Positions 8,895 through 16,324 of a DNA stretch of 64,000 nt are shown here, one piece after another; position 1 is the stretch's first letter, and each line of letters opens with the position of its first letter. The position numbers were made by a program, and so were the translations under genes. A model generated the notes under the pieces. It worked only from the letters and a program-made list of their open reading frames with translations. It was not told where the DNA came from and did not search any database. The DNA lies in NCBI GenBank assembly GCA_944327285.1, contig CALVHG010000004.1, positions 1-64,000 of the forward strand, given 5' to 3'. Source of the DNA: an uncultured Desulfovibrio sp. (GTDB lineage Bacteria > Desulfobacterota > Desulfovibrionia > Desulfovibrionales > Desulfovibrionaceae).

Positions 8895-9665
8895 ATGTGG
8901 AAAACGTGCTGCGCGGGGCTGGCCCTGCTGCTCTGCTTCGCCACGCAGGCCGAGGCGCATTTTGGAATGGTCATTCCTTCTTCGTCCACAGTCATGGAAA
9001 AAAAGGACGCCGCCCTGAAGCTGGAAGTTTCCTTCTCGCATCCTATGGAAATGCAGGGAATGGACATGGCCGCGCCCAAGGCTTTCAGCGTCACCGTGGA
9101 CGGCAGGAAGGAGGATCTTGTAAAGCTGCTCACGCCGGCAAAGGTCATGGGCCATCAGGCCTGGCAGGCCGCCTATACGCTGAAGAAGCCCGGCGTTTAT
9201 CAGTTTGCGCTGGAGCCGACGCCCTATTTTGAGCCTGCCGAGGACTGCTTCATCATCCACTATACCAAGACGATTGTGGCGGCCTTCGGCGAAGAGGAAG
9301 GCTGGGATGAGCCTCTGGGCTTGAAGACGGAAATCGAACCGCTGACCCGTCCCTTCGGCAACTATGCCGGAAATGTCTTTCAGGGGCGCGTGCTGCTGGA
9401 CGGCAAGCCTGTTCCCGGCGCGCTCGTCGAAGTGGAATGCTACAACAAGGGGCAGCGCCATACGCCGCCCAATGCCTATTTTGTAACGCAGACGGTCAAG
9501 GCCGACGAAAACGGCGTGTTCTCCTACAGCGTGCCGTGGGCCGGGTGGTGGGGCTTTGCGGCCCTGAATACCGCCGCCGAAAAGATGGATTACAAAGGCA
9601 GCCCTAAGGATGTGGAACTCGGCGCTGTCCTTTGGATGGAATTTGTCGCTCCGCGCGGCAAGTAG
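8895..9665 (+). CDS. DUF4198 periplasmic component of Ni/Co ECF transporter (NikK-like)
   Basis: Exported accessory protein of the Ni/Co uptake system encoded just downstream. It is 256 residues, beginning with a signal peptide ([21 protein letters not shown]). The mature protein starts HFGMVIPSS, a histidine-first motif often seen in this DUF4198/nickel-transport family, and has beta-rich carboxypeptidase-regulatory-like repeats. A methionine/histidine stretch, [11 protein letters not shown] (about residues 53-63), could bind metal (inference). ATG 8895 has AGGAGGA 8 nt upstream; longer in-frame starts lie inside the MITE and are rejected. It is first in the operon before cbiM. Confidence 0.82.
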   Translation: MWKTCCAGLALLLCFATQAEAHFGMVIPSSSTVMEKKDAALKLEVSFSHPMEMQGMDMAAPKAFSVTVDGRKEDLVKLLTPAKVMGHQAWQAAYTLKKPGVYQFALEPTPYFEPAEDCFIIHYTKTIVAAFGEEEGWDEPLGLKTEIEPLTRPFGNYAGNVFQGRVLLDGKPVPGALVEVECYNKGQRHTPPNAYFVTQTVKADENGVFSYSVPWAGWWGFAALNTAAEKMDYKGSPKDVELGAVLWMEFVAPRGK

Positions 9666-9738
9666 AGCAACATGCGGGGCCCGGTCGTACCGGCCGGGCC
9701 TCATGCTGGTGCGGATTCAAAATTGATACGGGGACATC

Positions 9739-10368
9739 ATGCATATTGCGGAAGGCGTTCTTTCTCCCGCCGTTCTTGGAGCGGGAGCCGTGCTGGCCGT
9801 TGCCGGTACGGCGCTGGGGCTGCGCAGGCTGGAATATGATCGGCTGATTGGCGTGGGCATTCTTTCGGCGGCCTTTTTTGTGGGATCGCTCATCCATGTT
9901 CCCATCGGGCTTGCCAGCGCGCACCTTGTGCTCAACGGACTGGTGGGCGTTCTGCTGGGCTGGGCGGCTTTTCCTTCCATTCTTGCGGCGCTGCTGTTGC
10001 AGGCGCTGCTGTTTCAGTTCGGCGGCATTACGGTGCTGGGCGTCAATACCTTTACCATGGGCTTTGCCGGGGTCCTTTCCTGGTATGTGTATCGCGGTAT
10101 CCGGCGGCTCGTTCCCGGAACGACCGGTCTGCGCGTCGCGGCCTTTTGCGGCGGGGCGCTCGGCGTGGCGCTGGCGGCGGTGCTGACGGCGCTGGCGCTG
10201 GCTTTTACGGATGAAGGCTTTCAGACGGCGGCAGGGCTGCTGCTGGGAGCGCACGCGCCGATCATGGTGGTGGAAGGGCTGATTACCATGTTTACCGTAT
10301 CTTTTATTGCGCGCGTCCGCCCGGAAATGCTGCGCATGACGCACGCGGATACGCCCCGGAGTTGCTAA
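9739..10368 (+). CDS. Ni/Co ECF transporter substrate-binding subunit CbiM/NikM
   Basis: Membrane S-component that captures Ni2+ or Co2+. It is 209 residues with about six hydrophobic spans. The N-terminus MHIAEG is the hallmark: in the known NikM structure the amino group, His2 and further histidines coordinate the metal. SAHLVLNGLVGVLLGWAAFPS and VNTFTMGFAG are typical CbiM blocks. It lies between the NikK-like and NikL-like accessory genes, in a run that continues to cbiQ and cbiO with short gaps or overlaps, so it is one operon. Sequence alone does not decide Ni versus Co; no cobalamin genes are adjacent, and hydrogenase-rich sulfate reducers need nickel. Confidence 0.92.
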   Translation: MHIAEGVLSPAVLGAGAVLAVAGTALGLRRLEYDRLIGVGILSAAFFVGSLIHVPIGLASAHLVLNGLVGVLLGWAAFPSILAALLLQALLFQFGGITVLGVNTFTMGFAGVLSWYVYRGIRRLVPGTTGLRVAAFCGGALGVALAAVLTALALAFTDEGFQTAAGLLLGAHAPIMVVEGLITMFTVSFIARVRPEMLRMTHADTPRSC

Positions 10369-10371
10369 CGT

Positions 10372-11001
10372 ATGACGACCATTTCTTTTCTGTCCCGACG
10401 CGCTTGCCGCGCTGTTGCGCTGTCCGTTGCCCTGTTGCTGTTCTGTGCTGATGTGGCCCTGGCGCATCGCGTCAATATCTTTGCCTGGCTGGAAGGGGAT
10501 TCTGTGGCGGTGGAGTGCAGCTTTCGCCGCAATGCTCCGGTCAAGGGCGGCACTATTACGGTTTTTGACGATACCGGGGCGGAAGTGCTGCGAGGTACGA
10601 CCGATGCCGACGGCAGGTTTTCCTTTCCTGTGTCGCAGGTTGTCCGCAAGGGCCACGGTCTGCGTATCCGTATCAATGCCGGAGAAGGGCATCAGAACGA
10701 ATGGCGCATGGATGCCGCCGAATTTGCGGGCCTTGCCCCCGCTGTCGTAACCGCTCCGACAGCTGCGGCGGCTCCTGTTCCGGCGCGGACGGACGCGCAG
10801 CCGGAACAGCTTGTTTCTCTGACGCGGGAAGAATTGGCCGCTATTGTCAACGGCGCTCTGGAGCGGCAGCTTGCCCCTCTGCGCCGGGAACTGGCGGCGC
10901 GCAGCGAGGAAGGGCCGCGTTTGCAGGATATTGTCGGCGGTCTGGGCTGGATTATGGGGCTGGTGGGCATGGGGCTGTACTTTGCGCGCCGTCGTCCGTA
11001 A
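10372..11001 (+). CDS. NikL/CbiL-like membrane-anchored accessory protein of the Ni/Co transporter
   Basis: 209-residue protein with a signal peptide ending near ADVALA, a mature N-terminus HRVNIFAW, a carboxypeptidase-regulatory-like beta domain (GGTITVFDDTGAEVLRGTTD), an Ala/Pro-rich linker, a short helical segment and one C-terminal membrane span (IVGGLGWIMGLVGMGLYF) ending in RRRP. This matches the NikL/CbiL class that replaces CbiN/NikN in some ECF metal transporters. It starts 3 nt after the cbiM stop and ends 9 nt before cbiQ. Confidence 0.8.
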   Translation: MTTISFLSRRACRAVALSVALLLFCADVALAHRVNIFAWLEGDSVAVECSFRRNAPVKGGTITVFDDTGAEVLRGTTDADGRFSFPVSQVVRKGHGLRIRINAGEGHQNEWRMDAAEFAGLAPAVVTAPTAAAAPVPARTDAQPEQLVSLTREELAAIVNGALERQLAPLRRELAARSEEGPRLQDIVGGLGWIMGLVGMGLYFARRRP

Positions 11002-11010
11002 CATGCGCGC

Positions 11011-11769
11011 ATGTTTGATCAGCCCTTTGTACGTCCTTCTTTTCTCCGTCACCGGGACCCGCGTCTGCGGCTGCTGCTGGCGGCGGCGCTGGCCGTCGCT
11101 CTGGCGCCGTTGCAGCATCTGACTTCCGCCGCGCTGGGGCTGGGACTGGGCTGCGCGTTGCTGGCGCTTGCCCGTCCGCCTATCCGGCCCCTGCTGCGGC
11201 GTCTGGCCGCGGTCAATGTCTTTATTCTCTTTCTCTGGCTGGTGACGCCCTGGACTACGCCGGGAGCCCCCCTCTGGCAGTGGCATTTTTTATGCGCCAC
11301 TGTGGAGGGGGTGCGCCTTTCCCTGCTGGTAACGCTCAAGTCCAATGCCGTTGTCTGCGCTTTTCTGGCCCTGCTTGCCACCATGCCTCCTTCGGAGCTC
11401 GGACATGCGCTCGAACGTCTGCGCTGTCCGGACAAGCTTGTTTTCCTTTTTTTATTTACCGGCCGCTACATTCATCTGCTGGCGGAGGAGTGGCATACGC
11501 TCATGACGGCGGCGCGTCTGCGCGGTTTTCGGCCGCGCAGCTCCATGCATACCTATCGGACGCTGGCCTCGCTGCTGGGGCTGCTGTTGGTGCGCAGCTA
11601 TGAGCGGGCCCAGCGCACGCGCGAGGCTATGCTGTTGCGCGGCTTTGCGGGGCGCTTTCATTCCGTGGCCCGTTTTTCCGTTGGCGCGTCCGATCTTGCG
11701 CTTGCGCTGGGACTTCTTCTCTGTCTGGCGGGCATTCTTTGGACAGAATACGCGGGAGTTGGTTTATGA
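11011..11769 (+). CDS. Ni/Co ECF transporter T component CbiQ/NikQ
   Basis: Integral membrane coupling subunit that links the S component to the ATPase. It is 252 residues with several hydrophobic spans. The coupling helix region contains ARLRGF, one of the two A-R-G-type motifs of T components, followed by EAMLLRGFAGRF as the second. Its stop overlaps the cbiO start (ATGA at 11766-11769), indicating translational coupling. Confidence 0.9.
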   Translation: MFDQPFVRPSFLRHRDPRLRLLLAAALAVALAPLQHLTSAALGLGLGCALLALARPPIRPLLRRLAAVNVFILFLWLVTPWTTPGAPLWQWHFLCATVEGVRLSLLVTLKSNAVVCAFLALLATMPPSELGHALERLRCPDKLVFLFLFTGRYIHLLAEEWHTLMTAARLRGFRPRSSMHTYRTLASLLGLLLVRSYERAQRTREAMLLRGFAGRFHSVARFSVGASDLALALGLLLCLAGILWTEYAGVGL

Positions 11770-12521
11770 TGTCGTCGCAGGACTCCGCCGTGTTTCGCCT
11801 TGAGCATATTTCTGTGGCTTATAGCCATGAAGGCGGCTTGCGCGCCGTGCTGGAGGATGTCGATTTCTCCCTGGAGCCCAGACAGCATGTCGGCCTGTAC
11901 GGTCCTAACGGCAGCGGCAAGACGACGCTTTTTCGCTGCATTACCGGTCTGCTGCAACCCCGGCAGGGGCTTGTCCGTTTCCACGGGCAGGCCGTGCGCA
12001 CAGGGAGCGATTTCCACGCGCTGCGCTGCAAGGTTGGTTTTGTTTTGCAGCATGCCGAGGATCAGCTTTTCTTTCCCACGGTTCTGGAAGATGTGGCTTT
12101 CGGTCCGCTCAATCTGGGCTATACGCCTGAGGAAGCGCGGGAAACGGCTCTGCGGACGCTGCGCGATCTGGGTCTTGCCGGTTTTGAGGATCGGCAGACG
12201 CATCGTCTGTCGGGCGGCGAAAAGAAACTTGTTTCGCTGGCGACCGTGCTTGCCATGCAGCCGGAAGCCCTGCTGCTGGACGAGCCCACCAACGGGCTGG
12301 ATATGGAGGCGCGGCAGCGCCTTACCGACATCCTGTGCGGTCTGGAGACGGCGCGTATCGTCATTTCTCACGACTGGGACTTTCTTTCCCGCGTCTGCGA
12401 CAGCTATATGACTATCAGGGAAGGCCGCCTGATGGCCTGCGCCCCGGATTTTCGTCACAGCCATACCCACATTCACCCGCGCGGCAACGAACCCCACTGG
12501 CATCCTGACAGCCCGGAATAA
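11766..12521 (+). CDS. Ni/Co ECF transporter ATPase CbiO/NikO with histidine-rich tail
   Basis: ABC ATPase energising the CbiM-CbiQ complex. It is 251 residues. Walker A GPNGSGKTT is near residue 45; the Q-loop is FVLQHAEDQLF; the signature is LSGGEKK, Walker B ALLLDEPTNG and the switch histidine VISHDWDF. The C-terminus is unusual: HSHTHIHPRGNEPHWHPD carries six histidines in 18 residues, a plausible metal-sensing or buffering tail (inference). ATG 11766 overlaps the cbiQ stop; an in-frame ATG follows at 11769. It is the last gene of the operon, followed by a family B hairpin. Confidence 0.93.
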   Translation: MMSSQDSAVFRLEHISVAYSHEGGLRAVLEDVDFSLEPRQHVGLYGPNGSGKTTLFRCITGLLQPRQGLVRFHGQAVRTGSDFHALRCKVGFVLQHAEDQLFFPTVLEDVAFGPLNLGYTPEEARETALRTLRDLGLAGFEDRQTHRLSGGEKKLVSLATVLAMQPEALLLDEPTNGLDMEARQRLTDILCGLETARIVISHDWDFLSRVCDSYMTIREGRLMACAPDFRHSHTHIHPRGNEPHWHPDSPE

Positions 12522-12536
12522 TACTACTTTTTTGGA

Positions 12537-12580
12537 GGGGGAAGAACCCCTTTTTGCTCGCGGCAAAAAGGGGTTCCCCC
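12537..12580. terminator. Family B-type hairpin after the ECF operon
   Basis: GGGGGAAGAACCCCTTTTTGC pairs with GCAAAAAGGGGTTCCCCC around a short loop, 15 nt after the cbiO stop. Its position suggests an mRNA 3' end or terminator. It resembles the hairpins at 35194 and 57609. Confidence 0.6.
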
Positions 12581-12618
12581 TCAAACTCCCCCATCTTCCC
12601 CAAAACTTGCGCACTCCA

Positions 12619-12651
12619 GAGCGTTTTGCCTTTGAAAACGGCAGAACGCTC
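12619..12651. repeat. 33-bp minimal family A element (two terminal repeats only)
   Basis: GAGCGTTTTGCC begins and GGCAGAACGCTC ends a 33-bp near-palindrome with almost no interior, followed by TA and TTTTT. It looks like a MITE reduced to its two terminal repeats; as RNA it would be a hairpin with a U-tract. Confidence 0.6.
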
Positions 12652-12716
12652 TATTTTTCTGTTCGTCGGCTGTCTGCGATAGCTTTGAGCAGATTTTTTA
12701 CTTTTTCGGCATGTTA

Positions 12717-12749
12717 GATCATTTCACTTTTGAAAAAGTTGAAACGCTC
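12717..12749. repeat. 33-bp minimal family A element, first of a three-element array
   Basis: GATCATTTCACTTTTGAAA begins and AAGTTGAAACGCTC ends a 33-bp unit flanked by TA at 12715-12716 and 12750-12751. The right TA is shared with the next element. Confidence 0.65.
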
Positions 12750-12751
12750 TA

Positions 12752-12885
12752 GAGCGTTTCAGCTTTGAAATGAGAGGAAGTTCCCGATTCATATGCCGCA
12801 ATCGTTGCCGTTCGCATTTCCCTGCGTACCATTTTCATAGCGGTAGATAAGGATATTCTTTTTACATCTCAAAGTTAAATTACTC
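12752..12885 (+). mobile_element. 134-bp non-autonomous IS630 derivative with a different interior
   Basis: The left end GAGCGTTTCAGCTTTGAAAT and right end TTTACATCTCAAAG...ACTC match the true ends of the IS630 copy at 36761-37749 more closely than those of the 144-bp family; the CATCTCAAAGTT block is shared only with the IS. The interior is unrelated to the 144-bp family. It is flanked by TA shared with its neighbours on both sides. Confidence 0.75.
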
Positions 12886-12887
12886 TA

Positions 12888-13031
12888 GAGCGTTTCAACT
12901 TTGAAAAAGGAGAAACGCGAGGCGGCGGCACAGCGCCGCCCTGCCCAAAGTGAGCGGAAAAACCGCGTTTTTTCCGCGAAACGACAGGCCGTATGGTTTG
13001 AAATGCACAGCATTTCAAACTGAAAATGCTC
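12888..13031 (+). repeat. Family A TA-MITE, third element of the array
   Basis: Full 144-bp copy flanked by TA (12886-12887 and 13032-13033). It is the last of three elements at 12715-13033 joined at shared TA dinucleotides. A short repeat of its right end (TATTTCAAACTGAAAA) follows at 13035-13050. The rest of 12581-13164 holds no gene. Confidence 0.92.
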
Positions 13032-13164
13032 TAGTATTTCAAACTGAAAAAAGCCCTAAAAGACACGATAATATAAAAAAGCGTGACTTTCAGGGCGAAA
13101 ATCGCTACGTTGAATTTACCCACAGCGGGGCGTCCGCCTGCGATTCAACCAGGGAGGGATTTTC

Positions 13165-14040
13165 ATGCTGTTTCCCGTCTCCGGCGTCGAATGTTCGCCC
13201 TTTTTGCCTTTTGCCGCTGCCCTGTGTATCTCCTTTGCCACCTCTATGGCGGGGATTTCCGGCGCTTTTCTGCTGCTGCCCTTTCAGATGAGTATTCTTG
13301 GCTATACGTCGCCGGGGGCAAGCGCCACTAATCATCTTTTCAATGTCATTGCCTGCCCTGGCGGGGTCTGGCGCTTCTGGCGGGAAGGACGGCTTCTCTG
13401 GCCGCTGGCCCGGATTGTGCTGACGGGCACGCTGCCGGGGGCCCTGCTCGGCGCTGTGCTGCGCGTATACTGGCTGCCTGATCCGCGCAGTTTCAAGCTG
13501 TTTGCGGGTCTGCTGCTGCTTGCCGTCGGCTGGCGTTTTCTGCGCGGCCTTCTGCGCGGCGGCTCCCGGAGCGGAAGAAAGCCCTCTGGAGAAGTGCGCG
13601 TGCTGGAAGATTCGCCGCGGCAGCTGCGTTTTGCCTACGATGGGCAGGAATACGGCGTATCCCGGCGGGCCCTGTGGCTGCTCTGTCTGATTATCGGGCT
13701 GGCGGGCGGCATGTACGGCGTGGGCGGCGGCTCGCTGCTGTCTCCCTTCCTCGTGGCTTTTTTCCATCTTCCTGTGCATGCCGTGGCGGGCGCGGTGCTG
13801 CTCGGCACGCTGGGCACATCTCTTTTCGGCGTGCTGGGCTTTGTGCTGTTGTCGGGGCTGGTCGATGCCGCGGCTCCCGACTGGCTGCTGGGGCTGAGTT
13901 TCGGTCTGGGGGGGCTGTGCGGTATGTATCTGGGCGCGCGGTGTCAGAAGCATGTCTCCGGGAGGGCCATCGGCTGGGGGCTGGTCGCTATTTTGTTCTT
14001 TACAGCCGTCCGTTATTTGGGCCAAGGTCTGTGGACCTGA
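13165..14040 (+). CDS. TauE/SafE (TSUP) family membrane permease
   Basis: Probable anion or sulfur-compound exporter of the TSUP family in the inner membrane. It is 291 residues with two homologous halves, each starting with a glycine-rich span: FATSMAGISGAFLLLPFQ (first half) and LAGGMYGVGGGSLLSPFLVAF (second half, near residue 185). A soluble loop of about 50 residues separates the halves. AGGGAGGGATT lies upstream of the ATG. In sulfate reducers such proteins are often proposed to move sulfite, sulfonates or sulfoacetate, but nothing nearby fixes the substrate. It appears monocistronic between repeat clusters. Confidence 0.85.
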   Translation: MLFPVSGVECSPFLPFAAALCISFATSMAGISGAFLLLPFQMSILGYTSPGASATNHLFNVIACPGGVWRFWREGRLLWPLARIVLTGTLPGALLGAVLRVYWLPDPRSFKLFAGLLLLAVGWRFLRGLLRGGSRSGRKPSGEVRVLEDSPRQLRFAYDGQEYGVSRRALWLLCLIIGLAGGMYGVGGGSLLSPFLVAFFHLPVHAVAGAVLLGTLGTSLFGVLGFVLLSGLVDAAAPDWLLGLSFGLGGLCGMYLGARCQKHVSGRAIGWGLVAILFFTAVRYLGQGLWT

Positions 14041-14107
14041 GGAAGATCCGCGCCGGCGGAATATTTCGGTGACGCGGCGTGCGCGGTGTTCCTGACGGAA
14101 GCCTTGC

Positions 14108-14251
14108 GAGCATTTTGCTTTTGAAAACGGCAAAATGCGCGGCGGCGTGACAACGCCGCCCGGCCCGAAGTTGGCGGAAAGCCGCGCTTTTTCCGCGAAA
14201 CGACAGGCCGTATGGTTTGAAACGCGCAGCGTTTCAAACTAAAAATGTTCC
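14108..14251 (+). repeat. Family A TA-MITE
   Basis: Left end GAGCATTTTGCTTTTGAAAA, right end TTTCAAACTAAAAATGTTC. The flanking TA on both sides has been lost. It abuts the family B copy that starts at 14254. Confidence 0.85.
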
Positions 14252-14253
14252 AG

Positions 14254-14581
14254 GGCCTGCTAACACAAAATTTACAAATAATTTCAATATGTAAAAAACA
14301 GACTGTACGCACGCCACTTGTCTTTTGTGGCGGGGTCGCCTCGTATTCCTGACTCTTCCCCCGATAAAAGCGCGCTGGGGAAGGGATGGGGGGCTTGGGG
14401 GGAAGGGCCCAGCCTTTTCGCAGCGAAGCGAGGAAAGGCGTTCTCATAGTCCTCTCGCGCGAGCAGCGACCGGATGGCGGCCGCAGGCCGTACCCGTTGC
14501 GTCGAAGGAATGGGCATCGACAGCAGAGCAGAGGGGTTTCCCTTCCCCCCAAACAACTTACGAATAGTGTTAACACGCCCT
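14254..14581 (+). repeat. Family B repeat, long form (328 bp)
   Basis: It begins GGCCTGCTAACAC and ends GTGTTAACACGCCCTA, giving imperfect terminal inverted repeats around GTTAAC. In order it holds an AT-rich leader, the palindrome CCACTTGTCTTTTGTGG, the GATAAAAGCGCGCTGGGG signature, a run of G-tracts (14387-14407), a hairpin region with CCAGCCTTTTCGC, a segment with GCGGCCGCAGGCC, and the closing GGGTTTCCCTTCCCCCC arm. Copies at 20964 (inverted), 25921 and 18731 share this order. The right end is fused to the murI ribosome-binding site. Confidence 0.85.
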
Positions 14582-14593
14582 AAAGGAGCCTTC

Positions 14594-15418
14594 ATGAGTC
14601 TCGACGCTCATATGCCCATAGGCCTGTTCGATTCCGGCATCGGCGGACTGACGGTGCTGCACGCCCTGCGCCGCCGCCTGCCGCAGGAGAATCTGATCTA
14701 TCTTGGCGATACGGCCCGCCTGCCTTACGGCACCAAGGGAAAAGAAACCATTATCCGTTATTCGCAGCGGGCCACGCAGAAGCTGGTGGATTCGGGCATC
14801 AAGATGCTTGTCATTGCCTGCAATACGGCCACGTCGGCGGCTCTGCCCACGTTGCGGGAGCAGTTTGCGCCCCTGCCCGTCATGGGCGTGGTGGAACCGG
14901 GGGCGGCGGCGGCCGTCGCCGCCAGTCGCAACAAGCGCATCGTCATTACCGCCACGGAAGCGACCATTGCGGGAGGGGCCTATCAGGAGGCTATTCGCCG
15001 CCGCTGTCCTGAGGCGGTCGTTATCGGGCGGGCCTGCACCCTTTTTGTTTCGCTGGCGGAGGAGGGCTGGACTGACGGGCCTATTGCCGAGGGGGTTGCC
15101 GCGCGTTACCTTGAGGGGATCTTTGGCGACGGGCCGGAAAGGCCCGATACCCTGTTGCTGGGCTGCACGCATTTTCCGCTGTTTACGGACGCCCTGCGCC
15201 ATGTGGTGGGCCCGGATGTGCGGATAGTCGATTCCGCCGCCACCACCGCCCAGGCCGTGGAGGAAGAGTTGCGTCGCCGTAATTTGCTGTGCGAATCCGG
15301 AACGCAGGGAACGTCCCGTTTCCTTGTGACGGACAATATTGCGCGCTTCATGCGGGCCTGCGGTTATTTTCTTGGCGAGGAGATTCGCCAGGACGACGTG
15401 GCGCTGGTGGATCTCTAA
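14594..15418 (+). CDS. murI: Glutamate racemase
   Basis: Converts L- to D-glutamate for peptidoglycan. It is 274 residues. The N-terminal GLFDSGIGGLTVLHAL carries the catalytic-site Asp/Ser region; the two catalytic cysteines are in VIACNTATSAA and LLGCTHFPL. ATG 14594 has AAAGGAG 6 nt upstream; longer in-frame starts lie inside the family B repeat and are rejected. A terminator-like hairpin follows, so it is likely monocistronic. Confidence 0.95.
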   Translation: MSLDAHMPIGLFDSGIGGLTVLHALRRRLPQENLIYLGDTARLPYGTKGKETIIRYSQRATQKLVDSGIKMLVIACNTATSAALPTLREQFAPLPVMGVVEPGAAAAVAASRNKRIVITATEATIAGGAYQEAIRRRCPEAVVIGRACTLFVSLAEEGWTDGPIAEGVAARYLEGIFGDGPERPDTLLLGCTHFPLFTDALRHVVGPDVRIVDSAATTAQAVEEELRRRNLLCESGTQGTSRFLVTDNIARFMRACGYFLGEEIRQDDVALVDL

Positions 15419-15433
15419 TCGCAAATGGTTCGA

Positions 15434-15470
15434 CCCCGGAGCGCTTTTTTTGCTGCCGGGGCTTTTTTTT
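15434..15470 (+). terminator. Intrinsic terminator of murI
   Basis: CCCCGG and CCGGGG enclose a T-rich loop and are followed by eight T. It starts 16 nt after the murI stop. Confidence 0.7.
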
Positions 15471-15599
15471 CCCTGCAAAATCCTTTATTTCCAGACCTGT
15501 TGTTCGCGTCGGCGTCGATGGTCCCCGTCTGTTGCGGGCCAGGGCAGAGCCGGGTCTTTTCTGGGGAACGGCGCGGGGCGGGCAATGCCGACGCAAGCA

Positions 15600-15628
15600 T
15601 TGACATGCCCGCCGTGCTTACATAAGTA
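15600..15628 (+). promoter_or_regulatory. Candidate sigma-70 promoter for the HU gene
   Basis: A perfect TTGACA (-35) is followed after 17 nt by TAAGTA, a poor -10; CATAAG two bases earlier fits better but shortens the spacer to 15. It lies about 65 nt before the HU start codon. Confidence 0.4.
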
Positions 15629-15691
15629 AACGTGATGCCAGTCATTCAGGCGGTCGCAAGACCTCCTGAAAAATTTAGACGGAGACTTATC

Positions 15692-15967
15692 ATGACGAAA
15701 GCTGAGCTTGTTGAACAAATTTACGTCAAAGCTGGTCTTCCCACCAAGGCCAAGGCCGAAGAAGCCCTGGACGCCATGATCGCGGCCCTGCGCGATGCTC
15801 TGGCTGCCGGCGAGACCGTAACCTTCACCGGCTTCGGCAGCTTTAAGGTCGTGGAGCGCGCCGCCCGCAAGGGTCGCAATCCTCGTTCTGGAGAAGAAAT
15901 CACCATTCCTGCGGGGAAGATCGCCAAGTTCACCCCCGGCAAGGGCTTGAAAGACGCCATCAAGTAA
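15692..15967 (+). CDS. HU-family DNA-binding protein
   Basis: Small histone-like architectural protein, a dimer bending DNA. It is 91 residues, the standard length. The block GETVTFTGFGSFKVVERAARKGRNPRSG and the PAGKIAKFTPGKGLKDAIK end are the DNA-binding arm and C-terminal helix of HU. ATG 15692 has GACGGAGAC upstream. It is transcribed alone, followed by a serine tRNA. HU and IHF subunits are close relatives; the GRNP motif and length favour HU. Confidence 0.93.
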   Translation: MTKAELVEQIYVKAGLPTKAKAEEALDAMIAALRDALAAGETVTFTGFGSFKVVERAARKGRNPRSGEEITIPAGKIAKFTPGKGLKDAIK

Positions 15968-16003
15968 GTGGTGCCCATATCTCCCGCTGCCGCTGCGGGA
16001 TAC

Positions 16004-16093
16004 GGAAGGGTGGCAGAGCGGTTGATTGCGGCGGTCTTGAAAACCGTTGAAGGTTCGCGCCTTCCGGGGGTTCAAATCCCTCCCCTTCCGCCA
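16004..16093 (+). tRNA. tRNA-Ser (anticodon UGA)
   Basis: 90-nt class II tRNA. Acceptor GGAAGGG pairs with CCCTTCC, then discriminator G and encoded CCA (16091-16093). The D-arm begins TGGCAGAGCGGTTGATTG; the anticodon loop CTTGAAA contains TGA; a long variable arm follows (GTTGAAGGTTCGCGCCTTC); the T-loop is GGTTCAAATCC. Decodes UCA and other UCN codons. Confidence 0.95.
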
Positions 16094-16100
16094 AGGCTTA

Positions 16101-16130
16101 CGGCTCTCGACTTCGAGAGCCGTTTTTTTT
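16101..16130 (+). terminator. Intrinsic terminator of tRNA-Ser
   Basis: A perfect 10-bp stem, CGGCTCTCGA / TCGAGAGCCG, with a 2-nt loop is followed by eight T, starting 7 nt after the CCA end. Confidence 0.92.
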
Positions 16131-16137
16131 GATGCCA

Positions 16138-16270
16138 GAGCGTTTTGCCTTTTTGAAGGAAAAACGCGAGGCGCTGCCGCCCGGCCCGAAGTGAGCGGAA
16201 AAACCGCGTTTTTCCCGCGAAACGATAGGCCGTATGGTTTGAACGCACAGCGTTTCAAACTGAAATGCTC
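16138..16270 (+). repeat. Family A TA-MITE
   Basis: 133-bp copy with a shortened GGCGCTGCCGCC block. CA precedes the left end where most copies have TA; TA follows the right end (16271-16272). Confidence 0.88.
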
Positions 16271-16324
16271 TAACAGGGTCGCGGAAAAGGCTGCTTTGGC
16301 AGTGACCGCGAAACGGAAGTGTCC

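Noticed and set aside
12950..13031. Short peptides such as MSGKTAFFPRNDRPYGLK that recur in many intergenic regions
   Set aside because: They are translations of the family A MITE, in several frames and on both strands; there is no conserved start or ribosome-binding site.
16004..16270. tRNA-Ser as an attachment site for an integrated island
   Set aside because: No duplicated tRNA 3' end, no integrase and ordinary genes follow; only a MITE lies nearby.
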